From NCBI GenBank assembly GCA_964614525.1, contig CAZTPA010000050.1:1-20878 (forward strand): a DNA stretch of 20,878 nt, in the 5' to 3' direction. This document shows, in pieces, positions 13,917 through 20,866 of this stretch (positions are counted from its first letter, which is position 1; each line of letters begins with the position of its first letter). This stretch comes from PWND01 sp964614525. Its GTDB lineage: Bacteria > Bacteroidota > Bacteroidia > Bacteroidales > UBA7960. The notes under the pieces were generated by a model. That model searched no databases. It worked only from the letters and a program-made list of their open reading frames with translations, and was not told the origin of the DNA. The position numbers and the translations under genes are program-made.

Positions 13917-15329
13917 CTACGAGCTTAATAGATTAGATGCCTGACTAATTTCAACAAATGATGGACCGGCTTTTTTGCCGAAATTTCCCGCCAAAACAGC
14001 AATGAGGTCTTCCGGCTTAATCTCATTGCGATTGATTAGTCGGTTCAGTGTTGTTTTTATAAATGTTTTTTTTGATGTTTCTACTTTTATAAAATCGGCA
14101 TAAATTCCATATACTATTCCCAGTTCTCTTACAACCCTGGCATCATAACATTGAGCGTAAATAGTTGTTGTGCCGCGAAAAGCAGCAAGATAGCGTGCCG
14201 TTTTGCCTGTGTCGGTGTCGGTTATGATTGCCTTGGTATTGAGAGCATTTATTGATCTTACGGCAGTTTTAGATAAAAAGACGGAGACATCATTATCGTG
14301 TGGTAATACTTGCCTTTCAGGATTAAATGTTTTTGCTTTTTCAGATTCAATAGCTGTTCTGCTCATTATTTCTACAGCTTCTACAGGGTATTTTCCAACA
14401 GCAGTTTCTCCGCTCAACATAATTGCATCAGTACCAAAAAACACTGCATTTGCGATGTCTGTCACTTCTGCTCGTGTTGGGCGTGGATTCTTTATCATGC
14501 TGTGAAGCATTTGAGTTGCAACAATTACAACTTTTTTCTTAAGAATACATTTGTTAATAATCATAGTTTGAATTCCCGGAATTTTCTCTGCCGGAATTTC
14601 AATTGCCAGATCGCCGCGAGCAACCATCACACCATAAACATGATCTAAAATTTCATCAATATGATCTACACCTTGCTGATTTTCGATTTTTGCAATAATT
14701 TTCACCGGACTTTTCTTTTTGTCAAGGATTGCCTGTATTGCCAGAACATCTTCTTTATTTCTTACAAAAGAATGTGCGATATATGCAATATTGTGTTCTA
14801 TGGCAAAATCGATGTACTCTCTGTCTTTATCTGTAAGGCTTGGTAGATGTACAGCCGTTCCGGGAAGGTTTACACTTTTTCTCGATTTAATCACTCCAAT
14901 ATTTTTTGCTATAGTAATGAGAGAGTCTTCCTTTTTTTCGGTCACCAGCAGTTCAATATCACCATCATCAATCATTATGCTCTTGCCTTCTTCCATTAGA
15001 TTTACAAAATCCTCACAGTCAACATAAATAATGTTTTTAGAAGAAAATTTATTGGGATCTCCTTTAACGATAAGCACATCTCCGGTATTTACAAGTATAT
15101 CATGCTCCGATTCGCAGGTTCTGATTTCCGGGCCTTTGGTGTCGATTAGTATGGGAATTCGGTCACTGACTTTTCTTACATTCTGCATTACTTTTAAAGA
15201 TTGTGCAGGCTCCTGGTGGGCTGTGTTTATTCTTACAACATCCATTCCGGCATTGTTTAATGATTCCAGAAAAGGAATATCACAGCGGTTATCAGATATT
15301 GTTGCTACTATTTTGGTAAGTTTTTTCAT
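13917..15329 (-). CDS. pyk: Pyruvate kinase
   Basis: This 470-residue glycolytic enzyme converts phosphoenolpyruvate and ADP to pyruvate and ATP. Visible active-site elements are R33 and N35 in VVRINTAHQ, DTKGPEIRT (D63, T64, E68), KIENQQG with the proton-transfer Lys214, the metal/phosphate loop VARGDLAIEIP, and the signature ATQMLHSMIKNPRPTRAEVTDIANAV (in part), then IMLSGETAVGKYP. The C-terminal domain (about 340-470) is present. The Glu in GPE suggests a K+-dependent enzyme. The usual N-x-S-H is NTAH here, which I recall as normal for Bacteroidota enzymes. A -7 box lies at 15353-15360. It is transcribed alone or leads into mgtE, which has its own promoter. Confidence 0.95.
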   Translation of the reverse strand: MKKLTKIVATISDNRCDIPFLESLNNAGMDVVRINTAHQEPAQSLKVMQNVRKVSDRIPILIDTKGPEIRTCESEHDILVNTGDVLIVKGDPNKFSSKNIIYVDCEDFVNLMEEGKSIMIDDGDIELLVTEKKEDSLITIAKNIGVIKSRKSVNLPGTAVHLPSLTDKDREYIDFAIEHNIAYIAHSFVRNKEDVLAIQAILDKKKSPVKIIAKIENQQGVDHIDEILDHVYGVMVARGDLAIEIPAEKIPGIQTMIINKCILKKKVVIVATQMLHSMIKNPRPTRAEVTDIANAVFFGTDAIMLSGETAVGKYPVEAVEIMSRTAIESEKAKTFNPERQVLPHDNDVSVFLSKTAVRSINALNTKAIITDTDTGKTARYLAAFRGTTTIYAQCYDARVVRELGIVYGIYADFIKVETSKKTFIKTTLNRLINRNEIKPEDLIAVLAGNFGKKAGPSFVEISQASNLLSS

Positions 15330-15352
15330 GTTTATTTTTCATTTAATAATTA

Positions 15353-15360
15353 CAAAATTA
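15353..15360 (-). promoter_or_regulatory. Bacteroidota promoter for pyk
   Basis: On the minus strand the -7 box reads TAATTTTG. A TTTG at 15383-15386 lies 22 nt further upstream and could be the -33 element. The box is 23 nt before the pyk ATG. Confidence 0.5.
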
Positions 15361-15535
15361 ATCAAATACTTAGTTTCTATCACAAATGATGATAAAGTAC
15401 CCAAAATCATTGGTTATATAAGTGTTGATTGTTTTGTGAAATTGGAAAGTTTATTGTTCTAAAATAGAAGTCAAAATGCAACGACATAAATAAAGTATTT
15501 GGATAAAAGCACAACAGATATAGATATGTCAATAG

Positions 15536-15564
15536 TTGTTATATAAAAATAATTCATATTTTTG
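15536..15564 (+). promoter_or_regulatory. Candidate promoter for the small membrane protein
   Basis: TATTTTTG (15557-15564) fits the -7 consensus, with a TTG at 15536-15538 spaced 18 nt upstream. The gene starts 130 nt further on, so the leader would be about 120 nt long and would contain AGAAT-CTTGTA-ATTCT (15601-15616) and the palindrome at 15656-15673. Confidence 0.4.
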
Positions 15565-15655
15565 TTTTTCATAATTAATAGCAAAAAGGGAAAAGCAGTG
15601 AGAATCTTGTAATTCTTATTTATTTAATCCGTCTTTATTATAATAATGGCGCTGT

Positions 15656-15673
15656 TTTTTACCTAGGTAAAAA
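15656..15673. promoter_or_regulatory. Perfect 18-bp palindrome upstream of the small membrane protein
   Basis: TTTTTACCTAGGTAAAAA, centred 30 nt before the ATG at 15695, is self-complementary over all 18 bases. The core ACCTAGGT is not AT-only, so chance is less likely. It could be an operator for a dimeric regulator. As RNA it would need an open loop in the centre. Confidence 0.5.
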
Positions 15674-15694
15674 CTAACATTAAAAGATTTAACT

Positions 15695-15997
15695 ATGACA
15701 GAATCACACAATGAAGATCATGGCGGTACCGGCCATACTACAATTATTAATCAGATACAAAGGCGTTCAAACGGACTGGGTACAGCAGGTTTTGTAATTG
15801 CCTTAATAGCATTATTCCTGAGCTGGATTCCGGTATTCGGATGGATATTATGGTTTTTGGGTTTTTTATTCTCTTTTATTGGTGTTTTCAAATCGCCAAG
15901 AGGTTTGGCGATAGCCGGTTTAGTAATATCATTAGTGGATTTAATATTGTTGATGATTGTTTATGCTGGAATATTTGCGAGTGAATTGTATCTGTGA
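15695..15997 (+). CDS. Small two-to-three-helix membrane protein (DUF4190-like)
   Basis: This 100-residue protein starts with a polar, His-rich N-terminus (MTESHNEDHGGTGHTT). Hydrophobic segments follow at about 30-62 (GFVIALIALFLSWIPVFGWI then LWFLGFLFSFIGVF) and 70-96 (GLAIAGLVISLVDLILLMIV). The G..A.AGLVIS turn between segments is typical of DUF4190-type small membrane proteins common in Bacteroidota; no function is known. The ATG at 15695 follows a long leader with a palindrome. It is convergent with the AAA+-WYL operon, with hairpin repeats in between. Codon use looks ordinary and the frame is closed, so it is probably real. Confidence 0.75.
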   Translation: MTESHNEDHGGTGHTTIINQIQRRSNGLGTAGFVIALIALFLSWIPVFGWILWFLGFLFSFIGVFKSPRGLAIAGLVISLVDLILLMIVYAGIFASELYL

Positions 15998-16046
15998 TAT
16001 AATTTTTAACTTGCAAAGTCGCTACTTAAATTCTTGTTTTTCAGGT

Positions 16047-16066
16047 CTTTTGGGCTATGCCAAAAG
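16047..16066. repeat. Hairpin repeat CTTTTGG-GCTATG-CCAAAAG, copy 1
   Basis: A perfect 7-bp stem with a 6-nt loop, identical over 20 bases to 20670-20689. Both copies lie in the 3' flank of a plus-strand gene (50 and 154 nt after the stop) and both are followed by AAT-(a)GAGAATAT. Either a REP-like element or a terminator-like stem; no T run follows directly. Confidence 0.8.
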
Positions 16067-16170
16067 AATAAGAGAATATTTCTTCATTTTTGTCTTAACA
16101 CAAAAAGTAAAAAAGTCAAGGCTGCATAGTTTGTTTATCTGTTTCTTCACTCTATAAAAAGCACCGTCAT

Positions 16171-16206
16171 TCTTCCCTGGCGTTTGGCATGACAATGCAG
16201 GGAAGA
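16171..16206. repeat. Stem-loop TCTTCCCTG...CAGGGAAGA
   Basis: A perfect 9-bp stem around an 18-nt loop, between the convergent genes at 15695 and 16302. It may terminate transcription on either side, but lacks a T tract. Confidence 0.5.
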
Positions 16207-16301
16207 TCGAAATCCTTCACTAAGGTTTAGCATGACATTGCATTTCATGAGAGATAAAGAGAGTAATTGAAGCAGTTAAGGAAAAAGCAAATAAAGACGG
16301 C

Positions 16302-17198
16302 CTAATATAACTCTAAAGTTTCCTTTAATGACTTTTGGACGTCTTTTATTAAACTTTCCGGTTTAATAATTTTCATTGTATTGCCAAAAGACAATAGCTC
16401 CATAAAGAAGTCATGGGTAATAAACAAAGTCAGTTTAACCCGCAACTCGTCTTCATTGTCAATCAAAACTTGCTGAGACTCATGTAATGGCAAAGATTTA
16501 ATGTATTTTCCCTGGTAGGGGTCAAAAGATAATACTACTTGCTGTGGTTTATGCTCGTTTGGGCTTATTATTCCAAAGCAATGCTTAAAATAGTCGTTAA
16601 CATTAAATTCAAGTGGGAACTGAAACTTCTTTTTTGTAATCTCCAGTTCTGTTAGGCGGTCGAGGGCAAAACTTTTCACCCTTTCGTTTTTCAGATCATT
16701 TGCCAAGAGATACCACCTGTTCTTGAACTCCTTTAGGGCATATGGTTCTACAATACGTTCCGTCAGTTCGTCTTCCCAGTATTTTTGATATGTGAACTTA
16801 ATCTGAAGCTGATTCTTTATTGCATGCAGCAAGCCATAAAGATTCTCGGTGCCTTGTGGCCTTCTTTTTTCAAAATGAATATGGTTTGATAATCTATCAG
16901 ACAAATTCAATGCATTAAATGTATCAAAGGCTTCTAAAATTCTCTCATTCACATCCTGCTGCTCATCAAAGTCTATGAAATAAACTTTTCTGGAATAGTC
17001 ATACTGAATATCAATATTGTATAATGAACGAATATCTTCCAAATCTCTTTGAAAGGTACGTTTGGAAACATTAAAGTTGTATTCCTGTAATTCAGATTCC
17101 AAAGCCAAGCTGTCTGAAATATCAGCAAAGTTGGCCGGGTGCTTTCTTAGTTTCTTAATGATTATACTGTATCTTGCAAGGGATTCTCTTTTTGACAT
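16302..17198 (-). CDS. WYL-domain transcriptional regulator
   Basis: This 298-residue protein has an N-terminal winged helix (about 10-75, with recognition region VSKRTFQRDLEDIRSLY). A WYL domain covers about 120-190, including the diagnostic RWYLLA at 161-166 and EPYALKEFKN before it, and a C-terminal WCX-type extension covers about 205-298. WYL proteins sense ligands, often nucleic acid, and regulate DNA-damage or phage-defence loci; this is family knowledge. The frame opens at 17222, inside the upstream gene, but the ATG at 17198 lies 4 nt after the stop of the AAA+ gene and gives the usual SKRE start. Tight spacing means one operon. It probably binds the inverted repeat at 18906-18922 (inference). 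Confidence 0.87.
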   Translation of the reverse strand: MSKRESLARYSIIIKKLRKHPANFADISDSLALESELQEYNFNVSKRTFQRDLEDIRSLYNIDIQYDYSRKVYFIDFDEQQDVNERILEAFDTFNALNLSDRLSNHIHFEKRRPQGTENLYGLLHAIKNQLQIKFTYQKYWEDELTERIVEPYALKEFKNRWYLLANDLKNERVKSFALDRLTELEITKKKFQFPLEFNVNDYFKHCFGIISPNEHKPQQVVLSFDPYQGKYIKSLPLHESQQVLIDNEDELRVKLTLFITHDFFMELLSFGNTMKIIKPESLIKDVQKSLKETLELY

Positions 17199-17202
17199 TT
17201 TT

Positions 17203-18870
17203 TTAGGATTTATTAAAACCAATTTTTATTCTGTTGTTGACTATTGTTTCTTCTGAACAAAAAGCTATCAAATTTTCAAGCGTAACTTTTTCTCCATGAA
17301 TAATTTCATGTATTTCATTCTTGCGAAAGATATTATCAATCTGCCCTCCTGAAAAATTAAACTTTTCAGTTAAAACCAAACATTCTTCCACTTTCAAAAA
17401 GGGCAATTTTGATTTCCAGATTTCTGCCCTGATTGAAGTGTCCGGTTTTTTAAAATGAATTTTAAATAAAAATCTTCTTTCAAATGCAGAATCGAGCTTG
17501 TTTGCAAGATTTGTGGTTGCAATTAATATACCTTCAAAGTTTTCCAATTCTTCAAGGATAATGTTTTGTATTGCATTTTCAGTTTGGGTGATGTTCGAGT
17601 TGCTGATTTCTCTTCTTTTTGAGAAAATCGCATCAGCTTCATTAAATAGCAATAAAGGCATTCGTTCACATTCTTTAGCAAAAGAGTTGTAGTCAGTAAA
17701 AATCCGTTTAATGATTTTTTCACTTTCTCCAAACCACATCGACTTTGATTGACTTATTTCAACTTTCATCAATTCTCTGTTTGTTTCTTTCGCAATTTGC
17801 TTAACAATCTCCGTTTTACCTGTACCCGCTGCGCCATGTAGCAAAACTGTAACTCCTTTTGACAGATTCTTTTCTGTTAATCTTTTTTGAGTTTCCCTGA
17901 ACTTAAGATCTGTCAATAAATCTTTCAGCAAAAAAAGTTGTTTCATTTCAGTTTCGCTGAAAATTAATTTTCTGTATGGAATATCGGCCGGGGATATTAT
18001 GTTTTCATTTTTCTTTTTGTTAAGAAAGAACTTTATGCCACAGTCATTTAGTAAATTTATAGAATAATCCGACAATTTCATTTCGGTATCATTAAAAAAA
18101 CCGGCCTCAACTATTTCAACCATCTTGTTTTTAATAAGAATGTTTTCACCTGATAGAATTGCCTGCATACATTTTACTCGTTTTGAAGCACTGTCATAAA
18201 TTCCTTCCAATGTTGAGCTGATATCTGTCGATTCACTGCCTGTTATTGTCTTCCAGATCAAGTAAAGATATAAATATGTATCCTGAATACTTAATTTTAG
18301 CAAATCTATTTCTTTTATTAGCGGAAAATGTAAATTTACTGATATTATTTCCTTTGATTGTTCAAACAATTCATAGGTTGGTATTTCATCATCATAGCGT
18401 TGTTTTCCAATATCATATAACTTTTCGAGTAAAATTATTACATCTGTAATTTTTTCACTTTTTAGCTCGGGCATTTGTTTGTTATTTAGAATTGCCTCTG
18501 AGATCTTTTTGTTAATAGTAAATTGGTCATTAGTTCCGGCCAGATGCATTCTGTGCCGTGATTTCTGCTTAACCAATATACCAGATGAATGCAAATATTC
18601 GAAGTCTTCGCTAAATTCTAGAATTTTCATCGGATTGCAGTTAAAATATTTTATCAGGTCGTTTAAATCAACAGTATCTCCTTTATAATTCAGTGCAAAA
18701 ATCATTGCTATAAAAAACCCCTGACTTTTAGTCGTTCGGAAATATTCGGAAATAAAAGATAAATCTTCATCAATTAATGCAAAAAAGGATTTTTCCAGCT
18801 TGCATTCTTCTGATACTTCGTAAACTTTTCCTATACTATTCAAAATTTTAAGTTTAATATTTTTCTTCAT
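17203..18870 (-). CDS. AAA+ ATPase, operon partner of the WYL regulator
   Basis: This encodes a 555-residue protein. The N-terminal 320 residues are helical, with a winged-helix-like stretch at about 46-106 (QGFFIAMIFALNYKGDTVDL then LNDLIKYFN...SSGILVKQK). The AAA+ core (about 335-520) has Walker A GAAGTGKT (346-353), Walker B LLLFNEADAIF (406-416, Asn in place of the usual Asp), sensor 1 IATTN, arginine finger region FERRF and sensor 2 SGGQIDN. It falls near Vps4/SpoVK-type ATPases that remodel proteins; the target is unknown. The frame opens at 18945, but the promoter box at 18888-18895 lies inside that extension, so the ATG at 18870 is the better start. It is followed after 4 nt by the WYL gene. 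Confidence 0.8.
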   Translation of the reverse strand: MKKNIKLKILNSIGKVYEVSEECKLEKSFFALIDEDLSFISEYFRTTKSQGFFIAMIFALNYKGDTVDLNDLIKYFNCNPMKILEFSEDFEYLHSSGILVKQKSRHRMHLAGTNDQFTINKKISEAILNNKQMPELKSEKITDVIILLEKLYDIGKQRYDDEIPTYELFEQSKEIISVNLHFPLIKEIDLLKLSIQDTYLYLYLIWKTITGSESTDISSTLEGIYDSASKRVKCMQAILSGENILIKNKMVEIVEAGFFNDTEMKLSDYSINLLNDCGIKFFLNKKKNENIISPADIPYRKLIFSETEMKQLFLLKDLLTDLKFRETQKRLTEKNLSKGVTVLLHGAAGTGKTEIVKQIAKETNRELMKVEISQSKSMWFGESEKIIKRIFTDYNSFAKECERMPLLLFNEADAIFSKRREISNSNITQTENAIQNIILEELENFEGILIATTNLANKLDSAFERRFLFKIHFKKPDTSIRAEIWKSKLPFLKVEECLVLTEKFNFSGGQIDNIFRKNEIHEIIHGEKVTLENLIAFCSEETIVNNRIKIGFNKS

Positions 18871-18887
18871 GTCACAATCTTTTAATG

Positions 18888-18895
18888 CAAAGATA
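18888..18895 (-). promoter_or_regulatory. Bacteroidota -7 box for the AAA+-WYL operon
   Basis: On the minus strand this reads TATCTTTG, an exact TAnnTTTG, 17 nt before the ATG at 18870. It fixes the start choice, because the longer frame from 18945 would begin upstream of the transcript. Confidence 0.6.
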
Positions 18896-18905
18896 TGAAC
18901 GGAGT

Positions 18906-18922
18906 GCGACAAAGTATGTCGC
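18906..18922. promoter_or_regulatory. Candidate operator GCGACA-N5-TGTCGC
   Basis: A perfect 6-bp dyad with a 5-nt spacer, ten bases upstream of the -7 box, where the -33 element and sigma would bind. Its GC-rich arms stand out in AT-rich intergenic DNA. As the only strong dyad in the promoter of a WYL-containing operon, it is a likely autoregulatory site. Confidence 0.6.
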
Positions 18923-18999
18923 GGTATATTTTTTATGAAAAACATTTAACAATTGAAAATATATTTAATAAATAACTATGTTGGATTGGCTAAAAAAGC

Positions 19000-19007
19000 T
19001 ATATTTG
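19000..19007 (+). promoter_or_regulatory. Bacteroidota -7 box for the T9SS cargo gene
   Basis: TATATTTG, an exact TAnnTTTG, 30 nt before the ATG at 19038, with TTGG at 18981-18984 as a weak -33. It is divergent from the AAA+-WYL promoter. Confidence 0.6.
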
Positions 19008-19037
19008 CCTCTGTAATTCAATCAAAACCACAAGCTT

Positions 19038-20516
19038 ATGCGTGTAATATTACTTGTCGTTACATCTCTGTTGTTGTTTTCTCTTCCGGGCACAGGGCAA
19101 AACTATCAAACAGTATATCCCCAAGAAGAAAAATGTTTTATTAACAAAGATGACAATTTTCTCTGTCTCCGAATTGATTCAGTGTTGGATGGAGCTACAA
19201 CTATCCTTTATCCCTCCAGAATAAACCTTAATACCTTCGATGAATGTTACTCACCCGTCGCAGGATCGTGGATAGCCAAGGCTATTGAGATAAATGACAA
19301 TGGAGAAAATGTATTTATCAATTATGCCGGTGATGCTGTAATGATAAATACATTGGCATCATTGGATGAGGAATGGGTTGTCTATGAAGTCCCTGGGAAT
19401 ATGCAAATCAGGGCTACGCTGGTGGCACATGAGTTAATGGATTTTATGGAACTTACAGATTCGGTGAAAACTATAGCTTTTCAGGCGTATGATTCAGAAG
19501 GTGAGCCTTTGGAAATGGATGTGAATGAGATGACGGTTAAAGTCAGCAAGCATTATGGCTGGGTACAAGCGTTAAGCTTTTACTTTTTTCCGGATTTTCA
19601 GGCATTGTGGTACGGGCCTAATATGGGACTGGATGAATTATATCTTGCCGGACTATCGGAGCCACAGGTTGGCGTACAGAATCTCATGTGGTTTGATGTG
19701 TATGACTTTCAGCCCGGAGATGTGATGCATGTGATCGAAGAGAATGGCTATTGGGTGGGTCAGGAAGATGGTTATTTTCAGACTACCGAAACCAGATCTG
19801 TGTTTGAATACATTGATAGAATTGATCATGTTGACTCTATTGAATATTGCTATGTTTTGAACCAATGCATACTACAGCTTTGGACAGACAGCATTTCTGT
19901 GAGCAGCGATACCCTAAACGTGATTATAAATCCCAATCCGTTTTTTGATCAATTGCCTTATACGGCAGTTCCTTATAATGATGACAGTGAAGTGCCCGAG
20001 TATTACACTTATTTTGAAATGAACATGGGAGAATTTTATCAAAAGCTTGATCATTCTTTTGTTTTTGAACAGCTTGACAGCTCCTGTTGGCAAATGATGA
20101 CAGGATGGAGTCTTCCCTCAGTTAAATATTATTACGAAGCTCTTGGCGGACCTTTTTATCCGCGCGAGGCAGCTTTTGGGCAATTGGTAAGAAGGGAGCT
20201 GGCTTATTATGAAAAAGACGGGATAAGCTGGGGCACCCCATTAGATGTTACTGATGTGGAGGATTACACTGTCGAAGCTTTTTTGAGTATCTTTCCCAAT
20301 CCTGCTCAGGATTTTTTTACAGTGAGTATAGCAAAGTCTTTTCATGACAAATTATCACTCAGACTGATGGATGTAAATAACAGAAGTGTGCATTATCAAA
20401 AAGTGCAATCCGGAAATAATATAATTAATGTTTCACACCTCAAAGCGGGGATATACTTCTGTATTATCATAAATGAAAGAGGGGTTGTCTATAGCCGGAA
20501 ACTAATAATACAGTAA
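19038..20516 (+). CDS. Secreted protein with C-terminal T9SS type A sorting domain
   Basis: This 492-residue protein has a signal peptide (MRVILLVVTSLLLFSLPGTG). Residues 22-400 form a region I do not recognise, rich in acidic and aromatic residues. The C-terminal part (about 416-492) is a classic type A sorting domain: SIFPNPAQDFFTVS, LMDVNNRSVHYQ, INVSHLKAGIYFCII and a final SRKLIIQ. The domain directs export through the type IX system and is removed at the surface by the sortase-like PorU, often with A-LPS attachment. No enzyme motif is visible, so the role of the cargo is unknown. The ATG at 19038 fits both signal peptide and promoter. It is a single-gene unit, divergent from the AAA+ operon. 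Confidence 0.88.
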   Translation: MRVILLVVTSLLLFSLPGTGQNYQTVYPQEEKCFINKDDNFLCLRIDSVLDGATTILYPSRINLNTFDECYSPVAGSWIAKAIEINDNGENVFINYAGDAVMINTLASLDEEWVVYEVPGNMQIRATLVAHELMDFMELTDSVKTIAFQAYDSEGEPLEMDVNEMTVKVSKHYGWVQALSFYFFPDFQALWYGPNMGLDELYLAGLSEPQVGVQNLMWFDVYDFQPGDVMHVIEENGYWVGQEDGYFQTTETRSVFEYIDRIDHVDSIEYCYVLNQCILQLWTDSISVSSDTLNVIINPNPFFDQLPYTAVPYNDDSEVPEYYTYFEMNMGEFYQKLDHSFVFEQLDSSCWQMMTGWSLPSVKYYYEALGGPFYPREAAFGQLVRRELAYYEKDGISWGTPLDVTDVEDYTVEAFLSIFPNPAQDFFTVSIAKSFHDKLSLRLMDVNNRSVHYQKVQSGNNIINVSHLKAGIYFCIIINERGVVYSRKLIIQ

Positions 20517-20756
20517 GCCTTTATGTATTTAATAACCAAATCTATAATAAAAGTTATTCCTTATAACAGGGTTTTATCTAAGTGCATTTTTGGACTTTTT
20601 TAATTAATATAACTATTAACAAACAATATCTTATAGAGCGCCAGCATTCGTTTTGCATGGTTTTTTGTTCTTTTGGGCTATGCCAAAAGAATGAGAATAT
20701 ATATTTTTTGCAATTACAAGTTAAAGAGGATTTTGTGTCTCAAATTGTGTTCGCAC
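20517..20756. other. Intergenic region after the T9SS cargo gene
   Basis: No gene is seen. It contains the second copy of the CTTTTGG hairpin (20670-20689) and AT-rich sequence. Short open frames here have no recognisable content. Confidence 0.6.
20670..20689. repeat. Hairpin repeat CTTTTGG-GCTATG-CCAAAAG, copy 2
   Basis: Identical over 20 bases to 16047-16066, 4.6 kb away. Confidence 0.8.
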
Positions 20757-20794
20757 AAACAAAAAAACCACTCAAAGTATAAACTTTTAAGTGG
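20757..20794 (-). terminator. Intrinsic terminator downstream of the tRNA-like sequence
   Basis: On the minus strand CCACTTAAAAGT-TTAT-ACTTTGAGTGG forms a stem with one bulged A and one G:T pair. Seven T, a G and three more T follow. Placed 13 nt after the 3' end of the tRNA-like sequence, it looks like the terminator of that minus-strand transcription unit. Confidence 0.7.
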
Positions 20795-20820
20795 CTGATT
20801 TTGGAGCTCCTCCTCTTGGA

Positions 20821-20836
20821 TCCCGAAACTTCGGGA
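20821..20836. repeat. 16-nt palindromic element inside the tRNA-like sequence, T-arm copy
   Basis: TCCCGA-AACT-TCGGGA, a 6-bp stem with a 4-nt loop. It differs from the copy at 20851-20866 in one loop base. Confidence 0.85.
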
Positions 20837-20850
20837 GACCCTCTGATTAA

Positions 20851-20866
20851 TCCCGAAACATCGGGA
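20851..20866. repeat. 16-nt palindromic element inside the tRNA-like sequence, anticodon-arm copy
   Basis: TCCCGA-AACA-TCGGGA, a 6-bp stem with a 4-nt loop, 14 nt from its sister copy at 20821-20836. Confidence 0.85.

Larger units (their letters stand above)
15998..16301. other. Hairpin-repeat intergenic region between convergent genes
   Basis: The 304 bases hold no gene but three hairpins: 16047-16066, 16087-16106 (TTTTTGT-CTTAAC-ACAAAAA) and 16171-16206. An imperfect duplication, GGCATGACAATGCA (from 16185) and AGCATGACATTGCA (from 16228), flanks the third. The middle segment with AAGTCAAGGCTGC resembles an interspersed repeat I recall from other Bacteroidota genomes. Confidence 0.6.

Noticed and set aside
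13917..15329. Pyruvate kinase with NTAH in place of the usual N-x-S-H as a damaged active site
   Set aside because: I recall the same wording in other Bacteroidota enzymes, and all other catalytic residues are present, so it appears lineage-normal.
14203..15462. Plus-strand open frames opposite pyruvate kinase
   Set aside because: They are low-complexity Ser/Phe/Cys-rich translations of the complementary strand of pyk.
17203..18870. Walker B Asn in the AAA+ protein as evidence of an inactive ATPase
   Set aside because: The FNEAD form recurs in related Bacteroidota ATPases as I remember them, and the catalytic Glu is kept.
18871..18945. 25-residue N-terminal extension of the AAA+ protein
   Set aside because: The -7 box and candidate operator lie inside or next to it, so this stretch should not be transcribed as coding sequence.
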